Shown piece by piece: positions 38,808 to 48,074 of a stretch of 64,000 nt of DNA. The notes beneath the pieces were generated by a model that worked only from the letters and a program-made list of their open reading frames with translations, was not told the DNA's origin and made no database searches. The first letter of the stretch is position 1. Every line of letters starts with the position of its first letter. This stretch comes from Berryella wangjianweii (GTDB taxonomy: Bacteria > Actinomycetota > Coriobacteriia > Coriobacteriales > Eggerthellaceae): the NCBI GenBank assembly GCA_013201155.1, contig CP053716.1, positions 558,001 to 622,000 of the forward strand, given 5' to 3'. Made by a program: the position numbers and the translations under genes.

Positions 38808-40910
38808 TCAGGGACGCGTCGGATCATCCCCCGCGTCGGCGCGCCGATCCTGCGCGGGCACGGCGGCCGTCGCTTCCGCCTCGTCGGCCACCCGGCTCGC
38901 CTTCCCGCCGTACTGACGCAGCACCGCGTGCAGCTCGCGTGCCACCTCGACGGGAATCACCCGCGCCTCCATGATGTCGTCCAGCGAGGCCTCGCGCAGG
39001 CGCTTGAACGACTTGAAGTGACGCAGCAGGGCCTTCTTGCGCACCGGGCCCATGCCCGGCACCTCATCCAGGATGCTGGCCGTCATGCCCTTGCCGCGCA
39101 GCTCGCGATGATAGGTGATCGCGAAGCGGTGAGCCTCGTCGCGCACCTGCTTCACCAGGTACAGCGAGGCCGAGCCGCTGGGCAGCACCACCGGCCCGGC
39201 GCTCTGCCACGGCACGAACAGCTCCTCGTCGCGCTTGGCCAGACCTGCCAGGGCAATGCCTTCCACACCCATCTCCTCGAACATGCTGATCACAGCGTTC
39301 AGCTGCGGCTTTCCGCCATCCAGAATGATCAGGTCGGGCCGTTTGCCGAAGCGCTCGTCAGCCATGCGCGCGGGCCCGTAGCGCCGACGCATCACCTCCT
39401 GCATGCTGAGGAAGTCGTTCGCCTCGTCAAGCGGCGTCTTGATGCGGAAGCGCCGGTACTGGTTCTTGTCGGGGCGCCCGTTGGTGAACACCACCATCGA
39501 GGCCACCGTGTAGCTGCCGTGAATCGTCGAGATGTCGAAGCACTCGATGCGCAGCGGCGGGCCGTCCAGGGCAAGGGCGCTCTCCAGCTGCATCAGGGCC
39601 TGGTTGATGCGCTTGTCGTCGTAGTTGGTGCGCACCTTGTAGCGCATCAGCGTGTGCTTGGCGTTGCGCTCGGCCATCTCCACCAGGTCGGCCTTCTCGC
39701 CCTTCTGCGGCGCGACGAAGCGCACCTTCGCCCCATGGGGGCTGGCCAGGCGCTCGGTCAGCCACGCGCCCATGGCCTCGGCGTCCTCGGGAAGCTCGCG
39801 CACGATCACCTCGTGCGGAATGGAGGTGGACACCTCGTAGTAGCGCAGCAGGAACATGTGCAGCAGGTCCTCGTCGGGCACGTCGCGCCCGCGGTTCAGC
39901 ACGAACTCGTTGGAGTTCACGATCCGTCCCTCGCGGATCATCAGCACATGGGCGCCGGCCACCGTCTCCTCGCGGTCGATGCCGATCACGTCGGCGTCGT
40001 CGGTGTGGGCCGCCACCGCGCGCTGCTTGTCGCCCAGCGCGGCAATGGTGTCGATCCGATCCTTGATGCGCATGGCGCGCTCGAACTCAAGCGAGGCGGC
40101 GGCCTCGGTCATCTCGCGCGTCAGCTCGTCGGTGAACTCGCGATGGTGTCCCCCCAGGAAACGCGCGATGCGCTTCACGTTGGCGGCGTACTCCGCCGGC
40201 GATATGCGCCCGCAGCAGGCGCCCGGACCCAGGCCCACGTGGCAGTCGAAGCAGGGGCGCTCCTGCTCCAAGGCGCCGAGGGCAGCCTGCCCGTCGCGGC
40301 CAAGCCGACGCTTCAGGGCCCGCCAGTCGGCGCACGAGGCCGCGCACAGCGGCACCACGCGACGCGCCACGTCCACCATGTGACGCGCGGCCCGCGAGTC
40401 GGTGTAGGGGCCGAAGTACACGGTGTCGCTGCGGTGGCGCTCGCGCGTGTACTTGATGGCCGGGAACACGTCTCCCTTGGTCAGCGCAATGAACGGATAC
40501 GACTTGTCGTCCTTGAAGTCGGCGTTGAACAGCGGGGCGTACTGGCCGATCAGATTGCGCTCAAGCACCAGCGACTCGTGCTCGTTGTCAACCACCAGAT
40601 ACTCGAACGAGTGAATCTGCTCCACCAGCAGCGGGATCTTCGCCCGCGAGTCCTGGAAGTTCACGTACTGGCGCATGCGGGCGCGCAGCTGCTTGGCCTT
40701 GCCCACGTAGATGACCTCGCCCGCGCGGTTCTTCCACAGGTAGCACCCGGGCAGCGTGGGCACGCTGTCCAGCTCGCGCTTGATGCGCGCGAGCTTCTGG
40801 GCCTGGGTCTCGTCCGCAGCCGCACCGTCGGGCTGCTGAGGGTTCTCCAGGCTCAGCGCCGCATAGGTCACGGACGGGCGGGGCTCGGGCTGGGTCGGGC
40901 GCGCGGACAT
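38808..40910 (-). CDS. uvrC: Excinuclease ABC subunit C
   Basis: A 700-residue nucleotide-excision repair nuclease that cuts on both sides of a lesion marked by UvrAB. Domains: GIY-YIG (LPGCYLWKNRAGEVIYVGKAK), a UvrB-interacting UVR helix (LEFERAMRIKDRIDTI), the RNase H-like endonuclease half (IECFDISTIHGSYTVASMVVF, DLIILDGGKPQLNA) and C-terminal helix-hairpin-helix (VPGMGPVRKKALLRHF). The ATG at 40910 starts two bases after argS stops. The N-terminus is about 40 residues longer than usual, so a later start is possible. Confidence 0.93.
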   Translation of the reverse strand: MSARPTQPEPRPSVTYAALSLENPQQPDGAAADETQAQKLARIKRELDSVPTLPGCYLWKNRAGEVIYVGKAKQLRARMRQYVNFQDSRAKIPLLVEQIHSFEYLVVDNEHESLVLERNLIGQYAPLFNADFKDDKSYPFIALTKGDVFPAIKYTRERHRSDTVYFGPYTDSRAARHMVDVARRVVPLCAASCADWRALKRRLGRDGQAALGALEQERPCFDCHVGLGPGACCGRISPAEYAANVKRIARFLGGHHREFTDELTREMTEAAASLEFERAMRIKDRIDTIAALGDKQRAVAAHTDDADVIGIDREETVAGAHVLMIREGRIVNSNEFVLNRGRDVPDEDLLHMFLLRYYEVSTSIPHEVIVRELPEDAEAMGAWLTERLASPHGAKVRFVAPQKGEKADLVEMAERNAKHTLMRYKVRTNYDDKRINQALMQLESALALDGPPLRIECFDISTIHGSYTVASMVVFTNGRPDKNQYRRFRIKTPLDEANDFLSMQEVMRRRYGPARMADERFGKRPDLIILDGGKPQLNAVISMFEEMGVEGIALAGLAKRDEELFVPWQSAGPVVLPSGSASLYLVKQVRDEAHRFAITYHRELRGKGMTASILDEVPGMGPVRKKALLRHFKSFKRLREASLDDIMEARVIPVEVARELHAVLRQYGGKASRVADEAEATAAVPAQDRRADAGDDPTRP

Positions 40911-40912
40911 GC

Positions 40913-42637
40913 CTACATCTTCTGCGGAGCGCTCACGCCCATCAGCGACAGCGTAAGGGCCAGCACAATGCGCGCGGCGTCGGCCAGCGCCACGCGGGCG
41001 CGCATGACGGCCTCGTCCTCGCCCACGATGCGGCAGTGGGTGTAGAACTGATGGAAAGCGGCGGCCAGGTCCTGTGCGTAGTGCGTCAGGCGGAAGGGCG
41101 CGCGGTCGCGAGCGGCCAGCTCCACCAGCTCGGGGAAGTTCGCCATCTTGCGCATCAGCGCCAGCTCGGCCTCGTGCGTCAGCGGCGCCAGGTCGGGTGA
41201 CGGGCCCGCCACCCGAGCGGCCAGCAAGGCGGCGTCGGCTGCTTCGACGGCGCCGCCCGCAGCCTGCTGCCCGCCTGCGGCCCGGCGCAGGATCGAGCAG
41301 ATGCGGGCGTGGGCGTACTGCACGTAGTACACGGGGTTCGAGGCGTCCTGCTTCTTGGCGGCCTCGATGTCGAAGTCGATCTGCTGGTCGCTGGAGCGCG
41401 ACAGCATCAGGTAGCGCGTGGCGTCCACGCCCACCTCGTCGATCAACTCCGAGAACGTCACCATCTCGCCTGTGCGCTTCGACATGCGCACCGCCTCGCC
41501 GTCGCGGAACAGGTTCACCAGCTGGCCCAGCACCACCTCAAGGCGGCCGGGATGCCCCCACGCCTCAAGCATGGCCTCGCAGCGCTTGATGTAGCCATGG
41601 TGGTCGGCGCCCCACAGGTCGATCAGGTGGTCGAAGCCGCGCTCGATCTTGTTCAGGTGATAGGCCATGTCGCTCATGAAGTAGGTGTACTCGCCGTTCT
41701 CCTTCACCAGCACGCGGTCCTTCGTGTCGCCGAACGCGGTGGAGAGAAACCACGTGGCGCCGTCGCGCTGCTCGATGAAGCCCTTGGCGGTCATGGCGGC
41801 CAGGGCGCGGTCGATGGCGTTGCGTCCCTGATCGTCGGGCGCGTACAGGCTGCGCTCGCTGAACCAGCAGTCGAAGGTGACGCCGAAGTCCGCCAGCACC
41901 TCGCGATTCAGGCTGAGCATGCGCTCGTAGGCGATCTCGCGAAACGCCAGCATGCGCTCCTCGTCGGTGGCGTCCTCCCACGCGCGGCCGTGCTCGTCGA
42001 TGATGGCCTGCGCGATGTCGGCCACGTACGCGCCGCCGTAGGCCTGCTCGGGCAGCTCCACGTCATATCCGAGCAGCTGCAGGTAGCGCACGCCCACCGA
42101 GTTGCCGAACACGTTCATCTGAACGCCCTGGTCGTTGATGTAGAACTCCTCGGACACGTCGTAGCCGACATGGCGCATGACGCGCGCGATCGCGTCGCCC
42201 AGCACCGCCCAGCGGCCGTGGCCCACATGCAGCGGGCCCGTGGGGTTCGCCGACACGTACTCAAGGTTGATGCGCTGGGCCTGGGCCTGCGACCCCCTGC
42301 CGTAGTCCGCGCCCTCGGCGCGCACCTGGCGCACCACGCCCTGCAGCGTGGCGGGCGCAAGGCGCAGGTTGATGAAGCCGGGGCCCGCGATCTGCGCGGA
42401 TTCCACCAATTCGTTCTGAGGAAGGTGGTCGATGATCGCCTGCGCCACGTCGCGCGGGGCGCGACGGGCGAGCTTCGCGCAGCGCAGGGCCACGGTGGAG
42501 GCCCAGTCGCCGTGAGACTCGTCACGCGGGCGCTCAAGGGCCGCGGGGGGAATCTGGTCAAGGGCCAGCGTGCCGTCCTCCACGGCGGACTGCAGGGCCG
42601 ATCCGATCAGCTGCTCAAGTTCCTCGCGAATGGTCAT
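40913..42637 (-). CDS. argS: Arginyl-tRNA synthetase
   Basis: A 574-residue class I aminoacyl-tRNA synthetase. The HIGH box appears in ANPTGPLHVGHGRW and the KMSKS box as VRMSKRTGE. The C-terminal DALR anticodon-binding domain ends with ALTLSLMGVSAPQKM. AAGGAGAGG precedes the ATG at 42637; the frame is open upstream but lacks family similarity. A tRNA-Arg gene lies just upstream on the same strand. Confidence 0.95.
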   Translation of the reverse strand: MTIREELEQLIGSALQSAVEDGTLALDQIPPAALERPRDESHGDWASTVALRCAKLARRAPRDVAQAIIDHLPQNELVESAQIAGPGFINLRLAPATLQGVVRQVRAEGADYGRGSQAQAQRINLEYVSANPTGPLHVGHGRWAVLGDAIARVMRHVGYDVSEEFYINDQGVQMNVFGNSVGVRYLQLLGYDVELPEQAYGGAYVADIAQAIIDEHGRAWEDATDEERMLAFREIAYERMLSLNREVLADFGVTFDCWFSERSLYAPDDQGRNAIDRALAAMTAKGFIEQRDGATWFLSTAFGDTKDRVLVKENGEYTYFMSDMAYHLNKIERGFDHLIDLWGADHHGYIKRCEAMLEAWGHPGRLEVVLGQLVNLFRDGEAVRMSKRTGEMVTFSELIDEVGVDATRYLMLSRSSDQQIDFDIEAAKKQDASNPVYYVQYAHARICSILRRAAGGQQAAGGAVEAADAALLAARVAGPSPDLAPLTHEAELALMRKMANFPELVELAARDRAPFRLTHYAQDLAAAFHQFYTHCRIVGEDEAVMRARVALADAARIVLALTLSLMGVSAPQKM

Positions 42638-42963
42638 GGGTTGCCTCTCCTTGCCGGCTGCGGCTCTTCGGGGCGCAGGGCGCCGATTCTCGCGCCGCGG
42701 CCCCCAGGGGCGAATGGCGCGCTGGTTGCAGGTGCGTGAGACGACGCGCGGCGAGCACGGCGGCGGGCGCAGGGCGAACGACAGGCCGGCTTGGGGGCAG
42801 ACCAAGCCGAGGACGAACGCACGGCTCGGCATGCGGGGCGCGCGTCGATCGCGCCTTTGGTGTATCCGCACATGATAGCGGGAGACGCGACGGCGTGCAC
42901 GGCGGCGGGCGGAACGCACGCGCATTTCAGAATGACCCCGCACCGCACGCCGGACCCGAAAGC
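42638..42963. other. Intergenic stretch without a recognisable gene
   Basis: This lies between argS and the tRNA-Arg terminator. A minus-strand TATCAT at 42877-42872 could be a -10 for argS, but no -35 is clear. No T-box or other leader element was recognised. Confidence 0.45.
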
Positions 42964-42992
42964 AAAAGCAGGCCAAACATCGTTTGACCTGC
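42964..42992 (-). terminator. Rho-independent terminator of tRNA-Arg
   Basis: A 10-bp stem with one G-U pair (42968-42977 with 42983-42992) is followed on the minus strand by TTTT. Confidence 0.8.
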
Positions 42993-43000
42993 ATCATGAC

Positions 43001-43076
43001 TGGCGCGCCCAGCAGGACTCGAACCTGCAGCCGACGGATTAGAAGTCCGTTGCTCTATCCATTGAGCCATGGGCGC
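43001..43076 (-). tRNA. tRNA-Arg (anticodon TCT)
   Basis: Minus-strand cloverleaf: acceptor GCGCCCA/TGGGCGC, anticodon stem ACGGA/TCCGT with loop CTTCTAA, T-loop GGTTCGAGTCC, and encoded CCA. Confidence 0.94.
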
Positions 43077-43234
43077 CTGACCGTGCGCGAAAACGCACGC
43101 CACATGATAGCGTATCACCGAGGGCAGCACGCCAGACGCACGTAGGCGCCCCTTACAGCCAGGCACCGGTCGCCGTGCGCTCTCACCGAATAAGATAGGC
43201 TTGCATGAGCGAAACCGTATCGAAGGGAGCCCCC

Positions 43235-43477
43235 ATGGCCGTTCTTGAGAATCACGTGCTGTACTACCGCCCCACCTGCCCCTACTGCGTGAAGGTACTG
43301 AGCGCCCTGGACAGCCTGGAGCTGAGCGTGCAGCAGCGCAACGTGTCCGCCGATCAGGGCGCCGCCGACGACCTGCTGGGCGCAGGCGGCAAGCTGCAGG
43401 TGCCCTGCCTGGTGATCGACGGCAAGGCGATGTACGAATCGAGCGACATCATCGCCTACCTGCGCACGCAGGCGTAA
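43235..43477 (+). CDS. Glutaredoxin / GST N-terminal-domain thioredoxin-fold protein
   Basis: An 80-residue thioredoxin-fold protein. The active site is RPTCPYCVKVL (CPYC), with cis-Pro in LQVPCLVIDGK and the C-terminal SSDIIAYL glutathione-S-transferase-like segment. It could reduce disulfides or glutathione-like mixed disulfides. The ATG at 43235 has GAAGGGAG eight bases before; an ATG at 43205 is too close to the likely -10 TAAGAT (43191-43196). It is monocistronic, with a terminator after it. Confidence 0.85.
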   Translation: MAVLENHVLYYRPTCPYCVKVLSALDSLELSVQQRNVSADQGAADDLLGAGGKLQVPCLVIDGKAMYESSDIIAYLRTQA

Positions 43478-43539
43478 GGCGAATTCCCGAAAGCGGAAAA
43501 GCGCCCCAACGCCGAAAAGGGCGGAGGGGCAGCCGGGAA

Positions 43540-43573
43540 GAAGGGCGCCGCGGGGGCTTCCACGGCGCCCTTC
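43540..43573. terminator. Bidirectional terminator between converging genes
   Basis: An 11-bp perfect stem (43540-43550 with 43563-43573) lies between the glutaredoxin-like gene and the minus-strand FAD reductase gene, suitable for both. Confidence 0.65.
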
Positions 43574-43713
43574 CCCTGACCGAACGCAGGCCCGACGCCG
43601 TGCGGCGCCGGACGCGGGCGCGCCGTCAGATTCCCTCAGGCGCGGCCGGCGCGCATGGCTCGTCCGCGCGCAGGCCGCGCGCAGGCCGCGCGTGCACCTG
43701 CGACCCTCCGCCG

Positions 43714-45510
43714 TCAGTCGCCCCTGCCGTCCTCCGCCATGATCGCGCCCGCTGCCATGTACCCTCCGACGAACGAAAGGCCCAGGTCGGCGTACATACC
43801 CGTAAGCGGTTTGCCCGCAGGGTTGCCGTCTCCCGACGAGCCTCCCGCCGTGTGCCAACCCGCGTACAGCCCGGGAATCACCGCGCCCTCCGTGTTCACC
43901 ACCTGCATCTGCGGGGTGATGCGCAGCCCGCACTTCGACCCGAACACGTGGCCTCCCACCGCCACGCCGTAATAGGGCGGGTCCTCCAGGGCGATCATCC
44001 ATTCCGGCTTGTACGGGAAGGCGGCCATGTGGTCCTCGCCCTTGGCGCAGGCCTCGTTCCACTTCTGCACGGCATTCGTCAGAACGCCCGTGCGCAGCCC
44101 CAGCGCCTCCTCAAGCTCGCGAACGGTCGCGCATTTCTTGATCGCCCCGGCCTCCACCATCATGTCGAAGCCGGTGTGCCAGTCGCGCAGCCACGCGGGA
44201 ACGCGCTCGATGAACGGGTCGTCTTCGGCCACAACCTTCGCCTTGCGGCAGATGACCTGGCCGAAGTAGTTCTTCGATACCAGATCGTCGAACTTGGAGT
44301 CGAAGATCACGTAGGTCTTGCCGCCGGGCTGCGCCATCTCGATGGCCGCCGTTTCGCACAGGCCATGCGACGAGGGGGCCGCATTCGGGTTGTAGGGGTA
44401 CGTGGTTGCCGAGGACGAGATGAACGCGACGCGTTGCCCCAGGCGGTTGATCCTCAGCCACGGCTGGCGAATCGCCTGGTTGCCGTCCTTGTTGATGCGG
44501 CAGTCCATCGTGGTTTCGTACTGGTCGTAGTCCTGCCACCACACACCGCCGTCGAAGGCCCCCGTCGAGTCGTAGCCGGCCAGGTCGGCGCCGACGCCCT
44601 GGCCCATGCGAATGCACTCGCCCGTGCCGTTGGGCGGCGTGGCGATGTTCGCGATGCCCGCAAGCACCGTGGCGGAGTACCTGCTCATCATGGCACGGTT
44701 CACTTCCATGCCGCCCGCGGTCAGCACCACCGCCCGCGTGGCCCTGATGAAGCGCTCGACGCCCTCGTGGGTCGCCTTCACTCCCAGCACGCGCGCGCCG
44801 TCATACACCAGCGTGGTCACGTTGCAGTTCAGACGCAGCTCGACGCCCTCGTCGATGGCCTTCTCCGTCAGCAGACGCATGGGAACCAGGTTGACGTTCA
44901 CGCCGTTGGTGGGAGTGGACATGCCCTCCCACTCCAGCAGCCCGTTGCCGGCCGGCGAAGGGTTCATGGGCCGCCACTTCGCGCCCGCCTCGTCCATCAT
45001 CCAATCGATGCAGCGCGGACCCTGCTGCGCCATGGCGCGCAGCAGCTCGGGATCGCCCGTGCCCTGCTGGGCGTCCAGCACGAACTCCACGATGCGATCC
45101 ACGTCGTAGGGATACGACGGATACGCCCAGCCGGCTTCCTCCGCAAGCCGATGCCCGCCGAAGTTGGAGAAGATCGACGAATGCTTCGAGTTCCCACCCG
45201 GCTCCTCGGCGCGCTCCAGCATCAGCACCCGGTAACCGGCCTGGGAAAGGCGGATCGCGGCGTTGACCCCTCCCGCTCCCGAGCCCACGACCAGCACCTC
45301 CGTCGTCTCATCCCAGGTCTCGGGAGGGTCCGCCGGCGGAATGGGAGCGGCCGCGGCCTCGAACTCGTCGCGAGCGCGCTGCAGCGCATCCCCCGCTCGA
45401 CCCTCACCCTGCTGCCGCGCGGGAGCGCATCCTCCCGCCAGCCCCGCCACCACGCCCGCTCCGGCAAGGGCGGTAGCCCCCTTCAGAAACGCTCTGCGAC
45501 TTGCCTCCAT
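43714..45510 (-). CDS. Second Tat-exported lipoprotein FAD-dependent oxidoreductase
   Basis: A 598-residue FAD_binding_2 protein. It has a Tat lipoprotein signal (SRRAFLKGATALAGAG, lipobox AGGC), then a polar spacer and VLVVGSGAGGVNAAIRLSQAG with EEPGGNSKHSS. The C-terminus contains PGLYAGWHTAGGSSGDGNPAGKP, so the FAD-site glycines are intact. Like the protein at 22022 it lacks heme motifs, so it needs an external electron donor. AAGGAGGG precedes the ATG at 45510. It is divergent from a LysR gene, which is the likely regulator. The substrate is unknown; relatives reduce or oxidise organic acids, steroids and phenolics. Confidence 0.87.
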   Translation of the reverse strand: MEASRRAFLKGATALAGAGVVAGLAGGCAPARQQGEGRAGDALQRARDEFEAAAAPIPPADPPETWDETTEVLVVGSGAGGVNAAIRLSQAGYRVLMLERAEEPGGNSKHSSIFSNFGGHRLAEEAGWAYPSYPYDVDRIVEFVLDAQQGTGDPELLRAMAQQGPRCIDWMMDEAGAKWRPMNPSPAGNGLLEWEGMSTPTNGVNVNLVPMRLLTEKAIDEGVELRLNCNVTTLVYDGARVLGVKATHEGVERFIRATRAVVLTAGGMEVNRAMMSRYSATVLAGIANIATPPNGTGECIRMGQGVGADLAGYDSTGAFDGGVWWQDYDQYETTMDCRINKDGNQAIRQPWLRINRLGQRVAFISSSATTYPYNPNAAPSSHGLCETAAIEMAQPGGKTYVIFDSKFDDLVSKNYFGQVICRKAKVVAEDDPFIERVPAWLRDWHTGFDMMVEAGAIKKCATVRELEEALGLRTGVLTNAVQKWNEACAKGEDHMAAFPYKPEWMIALEDPPYYGVAVGGHVFGSKCGLRITPQMQVVNTEGAVIPGLYAGWHTAGGSSGDGNPAGKPLTGMYADLGLSFVGGYMAAGAIMAEDGRGD

Positions 45511-45778
45511 GATTCCCTCCTTCAACGCCGAACCCCTTCGGACGGCCGCGCGCGATGCCGTCGCTCCGTACCGCATCCGATTGCGAGACGTGCTCGTCGC
45601 TCCCCTTTTCACCGCGCCCATCGCAGCCCCATCGGCAGAACCGCTTGCCTTTGCCGTCTGCGCCTGCCCCTCGCATCGGCACCTGCCCGCTGGCGATTCA
45701 TCTACCAGGGATTCTATGACGCATCGGCCCATCGATCGCTGCAGCCATATTCCCCTGGGCGAAGGAAAATCACACGCG

Positions 45779-45807
45779 TTGCAGCTCTCACGTTCACTCT
45801 GTATACT
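45779..45807 (+). promoter_or_regulatory. Promoter of the lysR-type gene
   Basis: TTGCAG (45779-45784), 17-bp spacer, TATACT (45802-45807), 26 bases before the ATG. The rest of the 322-nt divergent region (45511-45778) shows no gene and must hold the reductase promoter. Confidence 0.7.
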
Positions 45808-45832
45808 TTTCTTTACGATACGAGGGGGCCTC

Positions 45833-46813
45833 ATGGATACTCGCTTTATCAGGGAGTTTCTGGATTTCGCAACGGACCTGAACTACTCCGCTGCCGCGCG
45901 ACGCCTCTTCATCACCCGCCCCACGCTGGTCGATCACATTCGCGAGCTTGAGGCCGAGCTGCACTGCCAGCTTGTGATGCGAAGGAACGGACGCCCCGCC
46001 CTCACGCCCGCGGGAAACCGCTTCGTGGGCACGGGAACGCGGTATCTCGCCGACACCGAACGCATGCTGAGGGAGTATCGCGAGCTCAGCGACAACCTGT
46101 TGAACGTGAAGGTGTCGCAGACCAACCTTCCCTGGATCGAGACGCTGCTGTACGAGAGCCGCCACGCAATCCAAAGCAGGCACCCTGAGAAACGCATCGA
46201 GATCAGCACCCAGCCTGGGGCGTGCTCATCGGTCGATGCCCTGGTCGATGGAACGAACGACCTGGTGGTAGTGGGCAGGAAGAGCTACCGGGGCGAAGGA
46301 GGCCTGCTGCCGCTGGCGGAGGGCATCGAGGGCTTCTTCTTGCGCACCGAAGAGATAAAGCTGATGATGACGCGGGACAACCCCCTGTTCCACCGCGCCG
46401 CGATCAGCGCACGCGACCTCGACGGGGCCACGCTCATGCTGCCGCCCGACATCTACCAGGGCTATCAGGATGACGACGTGCCCGCCCGCTTCGCAGAGCG
46501 GGGGGCGCTCATCAGCCTGGCCACCGCGCGCCTGCACGACCACTTCGAGTACAGCATGCTGGATTTCGGCAGCATGTTCGGCGTCATGCCCGTCACGCTG
46601 GCCTCGCGCCTGGGAATCGAGGGGCGCACCGAATGCCGCCTGTTCTCGCTTGACGACCTGCGCCTTGAAACGAGGTTCTGCGTGCTGTACCTGTCGGAGT
46701 TCGCCCGTTCGGCAAACGGGCGCCTGCTGATCGACGAGATGGCGCGCCGCGTGAGGGAGGGCCAGGCGGCACAAACGGCACAGGCGGCACAAACGGCGCA
46801 GACGGGCCGATAG
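45833..46813 (+). CDS. LysR-family transcriptional regulator
   Basis: A 326-residue regulator with an N-terminal winged helix-turn-helix (FLDFATDLNYSAAARRLFIT, TLVDHIRELEAELHCQLV) and a C-terminal ligand-binding domain. The start at 45833 has GAGGGGG upstream. Divergent placement from the Tat FAD reductase gene is the classic layout for a LysR protein controlling its neighbour in response to the substrate. The extreme C-terminus is a repetitive Ala/Gln/Thr tail (QAAQTAQAAQTAQ) encoded by a short tandem repeat at about 46764-46802. Confidence 0.9.
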   Translation: MDTRFIREFLDFATDLNYSAAARRLFITRPTLVDHIRELEAELHCQLVMRRNGRPALTPAGNRFVGTGTRYLADTERMLREYRELSDNLLNVKVSQTNLPWIETLLYESRHAIQSRHPEKRIEISTQPGACSSVDALVDGTNDLVVVGRKSYRGEGGLLPLAEGIEGFFLRTEEIKLMMTRDNPLFHRAAISARDLDGATLMLPPDIYQGYQDDDVPARFAERGALISLATARLHDHFEYSMLDFGSMFGVMPVTLASRLGIEGRTECRLFSLDDLRLETRFCVLYLSEFARSANGRLLIDEMARRVREGQAAQTAQAAQTAQTGR

Positions 46814-46952
46814 GGCGGCGCGCAAGCGCTGCGGACGACAGGGCAAAGGGGGCAAGGCCACCGCAGCGCGGCGACCGCGGCGTCCCTGCCGCAGCGTCCG
46901 TCTTGCAGGCGCGGTGGAAGGCGCACCGTGCTATACTGGCCAGCTGATGCGT

Positions 46953-47029
46953 CGGGATGTGGCGCAGTTTGGTAGCGCGCCTGCTTTGGGAGCAGGATGT
47001 CGCAGGTTCGAATCCTGTCATCCCGACCA
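46953..47029 (+). tRNA. tRNA-Pro (anticodon TGG)
   Basis: Acceptor CGGGATG/CATCCCG, anticodon stem CCTGC/GCAGG with loop TTTGGGA, T-loop GGTTCGAATCC, and encoded CCA. A TATACT box lies at 46932-46937. Confidence 0.95.
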
Positions 47030-47374
47030 TTCCTCGCTGTTGCGAATCGTCGCCCACCGCATCTCGCACGAGCGAACCACCCTCCCAAAGCTCTCCGCAT
47101 CTCGGGTGCAAGGACAGACCTGCATGCGGTATTGAACGGTCAGGCGCACGCTCATCGGACCCCGCTCCACTCCCGTCCATACCGGCACCTTCACGCTTAC
47201 GCTCGTGAAACGACCCGCTCGGCCCTCTTCGCTCCTGGTCATCGAGCTCTGCGCATCAGGCTCTGCGCGCTGGTTTCCGCGTATCCCAAAGGGCGAATAC
47301 GCGCTGCCGTGAATAATTGAGCAGATTCCGGCAGCAGCGCATCAGTTCGGGTATAATCGCGCAGGTGGTTAAGC
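47030..47374. other. Intergenic stretch between tRNA-Pro and tRNA-Gly
   Basis: No coding gene is supported. It ends with a TATAAT (47352-47357) that probably serves tRNA-Gly, and a 7-bp inverted repeat lies near 47275-47300. Confidence 0.5.
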
Positions 47375-47448
47375 GCGGGTGTAGTTCAATGGTAGAACTC
47401 CAGCCTTCCAAGCTGATAACGCGGGTTCGATTCCCGTCACCCGCTCCA
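47375..47448 (+). tRNA. tRNA-Gly (anticodon TCC)
   Basis: Acceptor GCGGGTG/CACCCGC, anticodon loop CTTCCAA, T-loop GGTTCGATTCC, and encoded CCA. The outermost anticodon-stem pair (C-A) is mismatched. Confidence 0.93.
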
Positions 47449-47936
47449 ACTGAACATCATTCCAGGCATAATTGTTCCCGCCTCTGTTAAGAGGATATTT
47501 CTGTTGCTTTTTTCCATACGGGAGCGATTCTCAAAGCGCGGGCTCCCGTCGTGAAGAGCCGGCGACAAATGCGCTTACCGATCTTGGTTCAAGAACCGGC
47601 TTGCTGAACGCTCGAAAGAAAGCGGCGAGACTCCGCGAAAACGGTCGCCATGGACAGGCTGGGGGAACTCAAGACCGCCCCCCAATCGAGAAGCCATCCC
47701 GAGCCGCCCTGGTACGAGACTCCCTCCATGTCATCAAAGCCACCGGCGACGCCCCAAGCGACCACGGGACCGTGCGGCGGGCATCGATGAGGCCCCTCTG
47801 CCGAAATGCGGCCTTCGGAGGCTTCTTCGAAGGCCTCAGGAGCAAGTTCTCACATTGCTGCGAATCAGGCGGCGTCGCCTGCGGGGAGCTCAGCAAAGGA
47901 CCCGGCCGCTGCATTGGCTCCTGCAACGCTCAGCGT
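47449..47936 (+). other. ORF-poor, hairpin-rich stretch; possible structured RNA
   Basis: No frame here has a convincing ribosome binding site or family resemblance; the one long plus-strand frame runs straight through the terminator at 47937. Several strong inverted repeats are visible: ACGGGAGC/GCTCCCGT (47518-47525 with 47542-47549), TCTTG/CAAGA near 47582-47597, TGGGGG/CCCCCA near 47660-47690, and GGCTTC/GAAGGCC near 47819-47834. No tmRNA T-loop, RNase P or SRP core motif was found. It could be a structured non-coding RNA or decayed DNA. Confidence 0.3.
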
Positions 47937-47981
47937 AAGGGGAAGCCCCCTGGGCTGATGGGCCCGAGGGGGCTTCCCCTT
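47937..47981. terminator. Very stable bidirectional terminator-like hairpin
   Basis: A 14-bp perfect stem (47937-47950 with 47968-47981) has further pairing in the loop. It lies 94 bases past the stop of the minus-strand surface protein gene, so it may end that transcript, a plus-strand RNA, or both. Confidence 0.7.
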
Positions 47982-48074
47982 GTCATGAGGGCATGCCGCA
48001 TGGGGTGCCGTGAAATTCGTCCGACCCCGCAAGCCTAGGCAGCACCTGCCACACGAAACCTGGATCCTTTGCCT

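Noticed and set aside
37440-41045. A 1201-codon plus-strand open frame antisense to yvcK-rapZ-uvrC
   Set aside because: It is a shadow of GC-rich codon usage. The minus-strand proteins have clear family motifs over the whole stretch; the antisense product has none.
47449-47936. tmRNA, RNase P RNA or SRP RNA
   Set aside because: No T-loop/CCA end, tag frame, RNase P core (GAGGAAAGTCC-like) or SRP core (GGTCAGG-like) could be found. Only a generic structured-RNA possibility is kept.
47472-48038. A 188-codon plus-strand frame after tRNA-Gly(TCC)
   Set aside because: It has no ribosome binding site and no family resemblance, and it reads through the 14-bp terminator at 47937-47981.
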